Below, piece after piece: positions 45,774-52,892 of a stretch of 64,000 nt of DNA. The number at the start of each line of letters is the position of its first letter. Positions within the stretch are counted from its first letter, which is position 1. Source of the DNA: an uncultured Porphyromonadaceae bacterium (lineage in GTDB: Bacteria; Bacteroidota; Bacteroidia; Bacteroidales; Muribaculaceae); assembly GCA_937892215.1 (NCBI GenBank), contig CALAVE010000041.1, forward strand, positions 1-64,000. Reading direction: 5' to 3'. The notes under the pieces were generated by a model that was not told the DNA's origin, made no database searches, and saw nothing but the letters and a program-made list of their open reading frames with translations. A program made the translations under genes and the position numbers.

Positions 45774-46280
45774 ATGGAATACAGAAGCGAAATAGACAAG
45801 TGCTACTCTCTGGCAGGCATCGCTCTGGGTCTGATGGTCTTCGACGCCAAGGACTTGCTTAGCTTGGTGGACATCGACTCGGAACAGATAGCAATATTCA
45901 CCCCTCAGTTCTATTTTGAGGGCAACCCACGCATCTCCGCCAAGGACTCATGGCAAGCACGGTACGCCAATTTCCAGATAAAAATGGGACTTGCCATCGC
46001 CAGCACCATGAGCCGCAAAATGATTCTCGACCACGGCGAAGTGGACAAGAAACTCCGACGGAGACTGCTCGATGCCATGCTAATCGAAGGGAACGCCTGC
46101 TGCCAACTCGACGAGGATGAGGTGGAGCCGCTGTTCGACCGCGAGTTTGCACATCTGGTCAACTTCTTCTCGCGCGGAAATGTGAGGAAGGTCGCCGCAC
46201 AGATTGCTCAGACCATCCAACAGCGACGCACCATTTCCGGCGGTGAAATTTGCGATATGCTTGCCAACCTGGACTTTTAG
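45774..46280 (+). CDS. Unrecognised soluble protein
   Basis: 168 residues from the ATG at 45774 (MEYRSEIDKCYS); an ATG at 45762 would add four residues. Mixed helical, no signal peptide or membrane helix, no motif recognised. A central segment (GLAIASTMSRKMILDHGEVDKKLRRRLLDAML kept in register) looks helical and basic. Cotranscribed with RNase HI upstream and the glycosyltransferase eight bases downstream. Confidence 0.7.
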   Translation: MEYRSEIDKCYSLAGIALGLMVFDAKDLLSLVDIDSEQIAIFTPQFYFEGNPRISAKDSWQARYANFQIKMGLAIASTMSRKMILDHGEVDKKLRRRLLDAMLIEGNACCQLDEDEVEPLFDREFAHLVNFFSRGNVRKVAAQIAQTIQQRRTISGGEICDMLANLDF

Positions 46281-46287
46281 CACCGTT

Positions 46288-47538
46288 ATGAATGTAGCCA
46301 TAATAAATAGGAGCGATTCCACGGGAGGTGCTGCGGTGGTCAGTGCTAGGCTCACATCGGCCTTGATTCAGGCCGGAATCAACGCATCGATGCTTGTCAC
46401 CGAACGGACCTCGGACAACGAGGCTGTGCATCCCATGGGCACCGCCCTCGGCAACCAGATGAATTTCCTGCTCGAAAGAGCCGAAATCTTTGCACGCAAC
46501 GGGTTTTCCAAGCAAAATCTCTTCGCCATCGACACCGGCCGACGTGGCACAGATGTAACCACGTTGCCTCAGGTGCGACAGGCCGACGTGGTGGTGCTTA
46601 ACTGGATTAACCAGGGCACGATGTCGCTCCACGGCGTTGAGCGGCTGGCACAGATGGGCAAACCAGTGGTGTGGATAATGCACGACATGTGGAACTGCAC
46701 CGGTATTTGCCACCATGCCCACGAATGCAACCGATATACCGACATATGCCGTCACTGCCCGCTACTGAAACGACCGAGCGACCATGACATTTCCACCACA
46801 GTGTGGCAACGCAAAAAGGCCCTCTACTCTGCCGCCGGCATCCACTTTGTGGCCGTAAGCAACTGGCTGGCCGAGTGCTGCCGCAAGAGTGCCCTCATGA
46901 AAGATGCCCGCATTAGCGTAATCCACAATGCGTTTCCCGTGGAGCAGTTCTCATGCCAGCCCGACGACAGTATGGGGCTCAACCTCCATGGAGACAAGCG
47001 CGTCATAGTGATGGGCGCACGCAGGCTCGACGAGCCCGTAAAAGGCTTCGACCACATGATTCGCGCGCTCCGTTTCCTGGCCGACAACAATCCCCAGCTC
47101 GCCTCAAGGCTGCATTTGGTTCTCTACGGTGACATCCGCGACCGCAACCTACTCCAGCGTATTCCCACTGAGCACACATGGCTCGGCCATGTAGCATCAA
47201 CACAGGAACTGAACCGCATTTACCGAAACGCCCACATAGTACTCTCCACATCGCTCTACGAGAATCTGCCGGGCACGCTCATAGAAGGAGCCGCGAGCGG
47301 ATGCGTTCCTGTTTCATACCTGCGCGGAGGGCAAGCCGACATCATCAGCCACATGCACAACGGATTTCTGGCCGAGTGGAATTGCGAAGAAAGTCTGGCC
47401 AAGGGCATCGAGTGGGCGGCTCAGTTGCCTATTAGCCGCCAGGCACTTCACGACGATATGGACCGCCGGTTCAATTCGCGGCTCATCGCAGAGCAATTCA
47501 TTAATCTATTCAACGAACTTACAACAAAACATCAGTAA
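46288..47538 (+). CDS. Family 4-like glycosyltransferase (GT-B)
   Basis: 416 residues from the ATG at 46288 (MNVAIINRSDSTGGAAVVSARL); upstream in-frame ATG at 46204 would overlap the previous gene. The N-terminal acceptor half has a Cys-rich stretch (CTGICHHAHECNRYTDICRHC region, about 132-151), as in some family 1/4 enzymes. The C-terminal donor half has GARRLDEPVKGFD and the nucleotide-sugar motif STSLYENLPGTLIEGAASG with the E-x7-E pattern. The acceptor is unknown. It is followed eight bases later by a radical SAM gene. Confidence 0.87.
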   Translation: MNVAIINRSDSTGGAAVVSARLTSALIQAGINASMLVTERTSDNEAVHPMGTALGNQMNFLLERAEIFARNGFSKQNLFAIDTGRRGTDVTTLPQVRQADVVVLNWINQGTMSLHGVERLAQMGKPVVWIMHDMWNCTGICHHAHECNRYTDICRHCPLLKRPSDHDISTTVWQRKKALYSAAGIHFVAVSNWLAECCRKSALMKDARISVIHNAFPVEQFSCQPDDSMGLNLHGDKRVIVMGARRLDEPVKGFDHMIRALRFLADNNPQLASRLHLVLYGDIRDRNLLQRIPTEHTWLGHVASTQELNRIYRNAHIVLSTSLYENLPGTLIEGAASGCVPVSYLRGGQADIISHMHNGFLAEWNCEESLAKGIEWAAQLPISRQALHDDMDRRFNSRLIAEQFINLFNELTTKHQ

Positions 47539-47546
47539 CATCCCCT

Positions 47547-48326
47547 ATGCAAACCGTAATTTTCACAAGCACCATATTCGGCCCTATCAAGAGCCGCAGA
47601 CTGGGCACCTCGCTCGGCGTAAACCTGATGCCTTCCGACGGCAAAATCTGCTCATTCAACTGCATCTACTGCGAAGCCGGTTTCAACGAGCAGGGTCCCG
47701 GGACAAGCGGAATCCCTAAAAGGGAATTCGTGAAGAAGAAACTTAAAGCCAAGTTGCAACTTATGCGCGACAGTGGCGAGACGCTGGACAGCATCACCTT
47801 CTCGGGCAACGGAGAGCCCACGTTGCACCCCAATTTTCACGAAATCGTACACGACACCATCAACCTCCGTAATCAGTACTACCCCAATGCCAAGGTAACA
47901 GTGCTGAGCAATGCCACCATGGCAAGCCGACCCGCTGTTCGTGAGGCCCTGAAACTGGTTGATAACAACGTACTCAAACTCGACTCGGCCATCCCTCACA
48001 CCATGCTTGCCATCAACAGGCCCGGCTCAGCCAACGTGCTCCCCGACGGCCTCATTGCCGACATTGCCGCATTCGGTGGTAAATGCACAGTACAGACCAT
48101 GCTCTTGCGCGGCGAATTCAACGGTGAGCACATCAACAACACCACCGATGCCGAGGTAGATGCGCTTATCGAAGCCTACAAGCAAATCCGGCCGCAAGAA
48201 ATCATGCTCTACTCCATCGACCGCAAGACTCCTGCCGAGAACTTGCAGAAAATAGATCCTGACACGATGAAGCAGATTGCTGAACGCATCACCCAAGCAG
48301 GGTTCAACGTCCAGCTTACACTCTAA
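47547..48326 (+). CDS. Radical SAM protein
   Basis: 259 residues. A CxxxCxxC cluster site lies in ICSFNCIYCEAG (about 34-43), binding the 4Fe-4S cluster that cleaves S-adenosylmethionine. The SAM-binding GNGEPTLHP follows near 90. It belongs to the small COG0731-like group; the substrate is unknown. The position at the end of the rnhA unit gives no clear hint. Confidence 0.87.
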   Translation: MQTVIFTSTIFGPIKSRRLGTSLGVNLMPSDGKICSFNCIYCEAGFNEQGPGTSGIPKREFVKKKLKAKLQLMRDSGETLDSITFSGNGEPTLHPNFHEIVHDTINLRNQYYPNAKVTVLSNATMASRPAVREALKLVDNNVLKLDSAIPHTMLAINRPGSANVLPDGLIADIAAFGGKCTVQTMLLRGEFNGEHINNTTDAEVDALIEAYKQIRPQEIMLYSIDRKTPAENLQKIDPDTMKQIAERITQAGFNVQLTL

Positions 48327-48412
48327 TCACATGCCACGGGCCACGGGTGTCAAAATTATTGTACAAAAAATAAAAATTACACATTATTATAGCGACTTGT
48401 TGGATTTTTATC

Positions 48413-48420
48413 TAATTTTG
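48413..48420 (+). promoter_or_regulatory. -7 box TAATTTTG for topA
   Basis: TAnnTTTG match followed by GCACCC, giving a leader of about 70 bases before the ATG at 48498. Confidence 0.55.
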
Positions 48421-48497
48421 CACCCGATTTACGACACCAAGGTCGTTTTGTTCCCCTAAAGCGACGTGTGTCAAAGACGTATTTTTAAATTAATGAT

Positions 48498-50852
48498 ATG
48501 CCACAAAATCTAGTTATAGTTGAGTCTCCGGCTAAAGCCAAGACAATTCAGAAATTTCTTGGAGACGACTTCAAGGTGATGTCGAGCAAAGGGCACATTC
48601 GTGACCTGCACAAGAAGGATTTCAGCATCGATGTGGAGCATGGTTTCATGCCCATATACGAAATTCCCGAAGAAAAGAAAAAAACAGTGGACGAGCTTCG
48701 CAAAGCAGCAAGCGGCGCAAAGACCGTTTGGCTCGCAAGTGATGAGGACCGTGAGGGAGAAGCCATAGCATGGCATCTGCAAGAAGCGCTCAAGCTCAAG
48801 CCTGCCGCCACCAAGCGCATCGTGTTCCACGAAATCACCAAGCCGGCAATCCTCGCTGCCATTGAGTCACCACGCGACATCGACCGCAACCTGGTGGATG
48901 CACAGCAGGCGCGGCGCGTTCTGGACCGCATCGTGGGATTTGAACTTTCTCCCGTACTGTGGAAAAAAATCAAGCCGGCACTTTCAGCCGGACGCGTGCA
49001 GAGCGTGGCAGTAAGGCTTATTGCCGAGCGCGAGCGTGAAATAGAAAATTTCACCCCTGAAGCCTATTGGCGAGTAACAGCCGAAATAGATCTGGGCAAC
49101 GGTGCTGTGTTCACCGCCGAACTCAACAGGCGTATGGCCACCAAGGAAGAAGCGCTCAATTTTCTGGAGTCGTGCAAAGGAGCCGCCATGGCAGTTAACA
49201 ATGTCACAGTGAAGCCGGTGAAGAAGTCACCCACGCCGCCGTTCACCACATCCACCCTCCAGCAGGAAGCGTCGCGCAGGCTGGGATTCCCCGTGGCGCT
49301 GACAATGCGGCTGGCGCAGAGCCTCTACGAGGCAGGACACATCACCTACATGCGAACCGACTCGCTCAATCTATCAAAACTGGCGCTCAACACCATAGCA
49401 AAAGAAATAAGCGGCAATCTGGGTGAGAACTATCTCCACATTCGCCAGTGGCACACTAAGAGCAAAGGCGCACAAGAGGCTCACGAAGCCATTCGCCCCA
49501 CTTTCGTGGCCACTCGCAACGCAGGCGCCACAGCGCAGGAGAAGAAACTCTACGAACTTATATGGAAACGTGCAGTGGCTTCGCAGATGGCCGACGCCGA
49601 ACTGGAGAGAACATCCGTTGAAATAAGTATCGCCGGGCGCACCGAGCACTTTGTCGTGACCGGCGAAGTGGTGAAATTCGACGGTTTCCTCAAGGTTTAT
49701 GAATGGGGCAATGCCGACGACAGCCATAACGGCGACGAGAAGGCTGAAGGCGACTCCAAGCAACTCCCGCTCATTCACAAGGGCGACAGCGTTACGGCTC
49801 AAGAAATCACCGTCACCGAGCGGTTCAGCCAGCAGCCACCGCGCTATAACGAGGCCATGCTGGTGCGCAAACTCGAGGAACTGGGCATAGGGCGTCCGTC
49901 AACCTACGCTCCCACCATTTCCACCATTCAGCAACGCGGCTACGTGGAGCGTGGCGAGAAAAAGGGCGAAAAACGCGCCTACGGACTGCTCACGCTCAAG
50001 AACGGCAAAATCACAGAGCGCTCCAAGTCAGAGACCACCGGTGCCGAAAAGGGGAAACTGATTCCCACCGACATAGGTATGGTGGTCAACGATTTCCTCA
50101 TGCAGTATTTCCCCACTATCATGGACTACAACTTCACTGCTAAGATTGAGGATGAGTTCGACGATATCGCTGACGGAAAAAGCAAGTGGAACGACGAAAT
50201 AGCCAAGTTCTACAAGAATTTCCACCCAAGCATAGAGAAAGTGTCGTCGCTCAGGCTTGAGCACAAGGTGGGCGAGCGCATTCTGGGCAACGACCCCAAG
50301 ACCGGACGCCCGGTTTCGGTTAAGATTGGCCGATACGGGCCGCTGGTGCAAATGGGCAGCACCGATGAAAAGGAGAAACCGCGCTTCGCATCGCTGCAGA
50401 AGGGGCAAAGTGTGGCCACTCTCACGCTGGAGGACGCCCTGAAACTGTTTGAGATGCCGCGCACTCTGGGTGAGAAAGACGGTAAAGAAGTGACTGTTGC
50501 CATAGGGCGCTTCGGTCCATACGTAAAGTATGACAGCACTTTCGCCTCCATACCGGCATCCGTGTCGCCTTACGACATCACCCTGAAAGATGCGCTGGAC
50601 CTGGTGGAGAGCAAGAAAGCCGCCGAGACAAACAAGGTTATCAACTCGTGGTCACAAGAGCCGGATCTGCTAATTCTCAACGGGCGCTTTGGCCCATACA
50701 TTTCTTACAAGAAGAAAAACTACAAGATTGCCAAGGGCACGGATGCCGCCAAACTGACTCTGGAGCAGGCCATGGCCATCGTGTCAGACGAGGCTAATGC
50801 CTCAAAGAAAGGCTTCCGCCGCACCCGCCGCACCTCCGGCGCTAAGAAATGA
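48498..50852 (+). CDS. topA: DNA topoisomerase I
   Basis: 784 residues. Toprim domain at the N-terminus (VIVESPAKAKTIQKFLG; SDEDREGEAIAWH metal site). Type IA core with catalytic Tyr284 in ITYMRTDSLNLS. Instead of zinc fingers the C-terminus has three GRFGPYV-type repeats (about 605-780) and a basic tail ending SGAKK, as is usual in Bacteroidetes. It relaxes negative supercoils. Transcription ends at the terminator in the first 99-bp repeat. Confidence 0.97.
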   Translation: MPQNLVIVESPAKAKTIQKFLGDDFKVMSSKGHIRDLHKKDFSIDVEHGFMPIYEIPEEKKKTVDELRKAASGAKTVWLASDEDREGEAIAWHLQEALKLKPAATKRIVFHEITKPAILAAIESPRDIDRNLVDAQQARRVLDRIVGFELSPVLWKKIKPALSAGRVQSVAVRLIAEREREIENFTPEAYWRVTAEIDLGNGAVFTAELNRRMATKEEALNFLESCKGAAMAVNNVTVKPVKKSPTPPFTTSTLQQEASRRLGFPVALTMRLAQSLYEAGHITYMRTDSLNLSKLALNTIAKEISGNLGENYLHIRQWHTKSKGAQEAHEAIRPTFVATRNAGATAQEKKLYELIWKRAVASQMADAELERTSVEISIAGRTEHFVVTGEVVKFDGFLKVYEWGNADDSHNGDEKAEGDSKQLPLIHKGDSVTAQEITVTERFSQQPPRYNEAMLVRKLEELGIGRPSTYAPTISTIQQRGYVERGEKKGEKRAYGLLTLKNGKITERSKSETTGAEKGKLIPTDIGMVVNDFLMQYFPTIMDYNFTAKIEDEFDDIADGKSKWNDEIAKFYKNFHPSIEKVSSLRLEHKVGERILGNDPKTGRPVSVKIGRYGPLVQMGSTDEKEKPRFASLQKGQSVATLTLEDALKLFEMPRTLGEKDGKEVTVAIGRFGPYVKYDSTFASIPASVSPYDITLKDALDLVESKKAAETNKVINSWSQEPDLLILNGRFGPYISYKKKNYKIAKGTDAAKLTLEQAMAIVSDEANASKKGFRRTRRTSGAKK

Positions 50853-50902
50853 CTACCGGAGCATTCACACGTTAGCCTAAGTTGTTAATAACTTTATAGT
50901 TC

Positions 50903-50940
50903 AAATCTCGGTCTGCCGGATAGCAAATCGAGATTTTTTT
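50903..50940 (+). terminator. Intrinsic terminator of topA (repeat copy 1)
   Basis: Perfect 8-bp outer stem AAATCTCG/CGAGATTT running into seven T's, with an inner TGC/GCA helix. The A at 50922 breaks the fourth inner pair that is present in copy 2. Confidence 0.88.
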
Positions 50941-51001
50941 ATTACCTTTGTTACTGCTGTTTAAATTATTTTTGACTAAGTGCTATGAATGAAGCTATTC
51001 T
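50903..51001 (+). repeat. 99-bp direct repeat, copy 1 (left of Fic gene)
   Basis: Identical to 52811-52909 except for one base (A here, G in copy 2, within the terminator hairpin). It contains a terminator (50903-50940), a -7 box TACCTTTG (50943-50950) and the ATG plus first codons MNEAI of the gene that starts intact at 52893. Beyond 51001 the match stops abruptly. Confidence 0.95.
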
Positions 51002-51059
51002 AAACAATGACAAGAAGAATCTACAATCTAAAAAAGAAATGATTGTAGAAATGGCTTGA
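50985..51059 (+). pseudogene. Truncated and re-fused start of the receiver/PPDK-like gene
   Basis: A 24-codon frame (MNEAILNNDKKNLQSKKEMI, then VEMA and stop TGA at 51057-51059). The first six codons derive from the repeat; the rest are unrelated AT-rich sequence. It keeps a promoter (50943-50950), so a short peptide could be made, but it is best read as insertion debris. Confidence 0.6.
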
Positions 51060-51215
51060 TGGTAAATGTGCTCTTATTCAGCAAATTACTAATAGAGAAA
51101 ACGCTATGGCTCAATGGATATAATTGCATAGTTAGGACAAGGAAGAGAGTCTTTTGATTCAAATGTATCCACAAAGAAACAATTATATCAAAAACAATAG
51201 AAACGACACTGAATT
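51060..51215. other. AT-rich degenerate segment inside the insertion
   Basis: Not open in any frame for useful length. One frame (WLDGKCALIQQITNRENAMA, with stops before and after) reads like decayed coding sequence, but I cannot assign it. No terminal inverted repeats or transposase were seen. Confidence 0.4.
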
Positions 51216-51268
51216 TGGAAAATTTTCCACAAAATAAGCATTATTTTGGAAGGTTTTACTAACTTTGC
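51216..51268 (+). promoter_or_regulatory. Fic gene promoter with 14-bp palindrome
   Basis: A perfect palindrome TGGAAAATTTTCCA lies at 51216-51229, 31 bases before the -7 box TAACTTTG at 51261-51268; the ATG is at 51288. The palindrome covers the area around -40 and could be an operator, possibly for the winged-helix N-terminus of the Fic protein itself. Confidence 0.5.
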
Positions 51269-51287
51269 ACCCTAAAAGCAAAGATTT

Positions 51288-52757
51288 ATGGAAAAAAACG
51301 CCCTGCTGAACCACGAAATCGTGATGGCTTCTTCAGATAAGACAACCAACAACTTCATTTCGAAGATGAAGAAAGAAGGCCGTCTTGTCAAGATAGCTCC
51401 GAAGATATACACTACCAATCTCAACGATACCCCGGAGAATATCATCCGCCGCAACCTCTTTTTCATCCTCGGCGAGTTGTTTCCCGATGCCGTGATGAGC
51501 CACCGCAGTGCTTTCGAATGCCGTCCTACAAACGACGGACATATCTACCTTACATATAATTATACGAAGAAGGTATCTCTGCCTGGCGCCACAATTCATT
51601 TACTGGAAGGTCCGAAAGCCATCCCTTCCGACTATCCCTTCATGGGAGGACTACACATGTCGTGCAGCGCCAGGGCCTATCTTGAAAACCTTCAAACGGG
51701 TTATAGCCGCGATGGTGTATCGAAGTGTCTGCCACGAGACGTTATCGAAGAGAAACTGGACAAAGTCCTCCAGACCAACGGTGAGGACGAACTGAACAAG
51801 TTGCGCGATACAGCCCGCGAGATAGCTGGACAGCTTGACATGGCCGACGAGTTCAAGAAATTGGACTCCATCATCGGTGCCATCCTTTCCACTAAACCCT
51901 CAAAGATTCTCACTTCCTCGGTTGCCGAAGCCCGTGCCTTGGGCGAACCGTTCGACAGTCATCGACTAAAGCTGTTCAGTATTCTGATGGCAGCACTCAA
52001 CGAGCGTGAGTTTGAGAATCTGCCCGAACCAAACGAGACGGATGCCGCCTACAACAACTTCGCTTTCTTTGAGAGCTATTTCTCCAACTATATCGAGGGA
52101 ACCGAGTTCGAGGTGGAGGATGCCCGGCGGATCATCGAGACGCGCACCCCGATACCAGCCCGCAATGCCGACAGTCACGACGTGCTGGGTACCTATTACA
52201 TCGTGTCCAACCGCAAGGAAATGGCCGTCACGCCAACCTCGCCCGACCATCTGCTAGACATTCTCCGGCATCGTCATCGCGTGATGATGTCAGCCCGTCC
52301 AGAAGCCGGCCCCGGCATGTTCAAAACACAGAACAACCGTGCAGGAGAGAGCCATTTCGTCGATTTCCAGCAGGTGCGTGGCACGCTGAAAAAGGGCTTC
52401 GAGATCTATAGCGCCCTGCGTCACCCCTTTGCCCGAGCCCTTTTCATGCTCTTTATGGTCAGCGAGGTTCACCCGTTCACTGATGGTAACGGACGCATTT
52501 CCCGCATCATGATGAATGCTGAACTGACAGCCGCAGGGCAGTCGAAGATTATTATTCCCACCGTGCTCCGCACTGATTACCTTGGTGCGTTGCGCCAGTT
52601 CACCCGAAAGGACAATCCCGAAAAACTGATCAATGCCATCCTGCGAGTCCGACAATTCAGCTACAACCTCCGTGGAGATAACTTTGAGCAAATGCGCGAC
52701 TACATGGAACGTTGCAACGCATTCAAGGAAGATGATGAATATATACTTCGCTTTTAA
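51288..52757 (+). CDS. Fic-domain protein with AbiEi-like winged-helix N-terminus
   Basis: 489 residues. Residues about 5-70 resemble the winged helix of AbiEi-type antitoxin regulators (ISKMKKEGRLVKIAPKIY, MSHRSAFE). About 210-489 is the Fic domain with the complete active site HPFTDGNGRISR (395-406). The inhibitory motif S-x-x-x-E-G is at 266-271 (SNYIEG), N-terminal to the core as in class II Fic proteins. Fic enzymes usually AMPylate protein hydroxyls; the Glu of the inhibitory helix restrains them. The gene is the only intact one in a 1908-bp insertion between direct repeats. Confidence 0.9.
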   Translation: MEKNALLNHEIVMASSDKTTNNFISKMKKEGRLVKIAPKIYTTNLNDTPENIIRRNLFFILGELFPDAVMSHRSAFECRPTNDGHIYLTYNYTKKVSLPGATIHLLEGPKAIPSDYPFMGGLHMSCSARAYLENLQTGYSRDGVSKCLPRDVIEEKLDKVLQTNGEDELNKLRDTAREIAGQLDMADEFKKLDSIIGAILSTKPSKILTSSVAEARALGEPFDSHRLKLFSILMAALNEREFENLPEPNETDAAYNNFAFFESYFSNYIEGTEFEVEDARRIIETRTPIPARNADSHDVLGTYYIVSNRKEMAVTPTSPDHLLDILRHRHRVMMSARPEAGPGMFKTQNNRAGESHFVDFQQVRGTLKKGFEIYSALRHPFARALFMLFMVSEVHPFTDGNGRISRIMMNAELTAAGQSKIIIPTVLRTDYLGALRQFTRKDNPEKLINAILRVRQFSYNLRGDNFEQMRDYMERCNAFKEDDEYILRF

Positions 52758-52810
52758 CTAATAGAACAGAAATTCAAGAACGGCATTATGCACAGATAGA
52801 AATCCCATAA

Positions 52811-52848
52811 AAATCTCGGTCTGCCGGATGGCAAATCGAGATTTTTTT
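52811..52848 (+). terminator. Intrinsic terminator of the Fic gene (repeat copy 2)
   Basis: Outer stem AAATCTCG/CGAGATTT, inner stem TGCC-GGAT-GGCA, seven T's. It probably served topA before the insertion. Confidence 0.88.
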
Positions 52849-52850
52849 AT

Positions 52851-52858
52851 TACCTTTG
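52851..52858 (+). promoter_or_regulatory. -7 box TACCTTTG for the receiver/PPDK-like gene
   Basis: TAnnTTTG match directly after the terminator T-run, 34 bases before the ATG at 52893. Confidence 0.6.
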
Positions 52859-52892
52859 TTACTGCTGTTTAAATTATTTTTGACTAAGTGCT

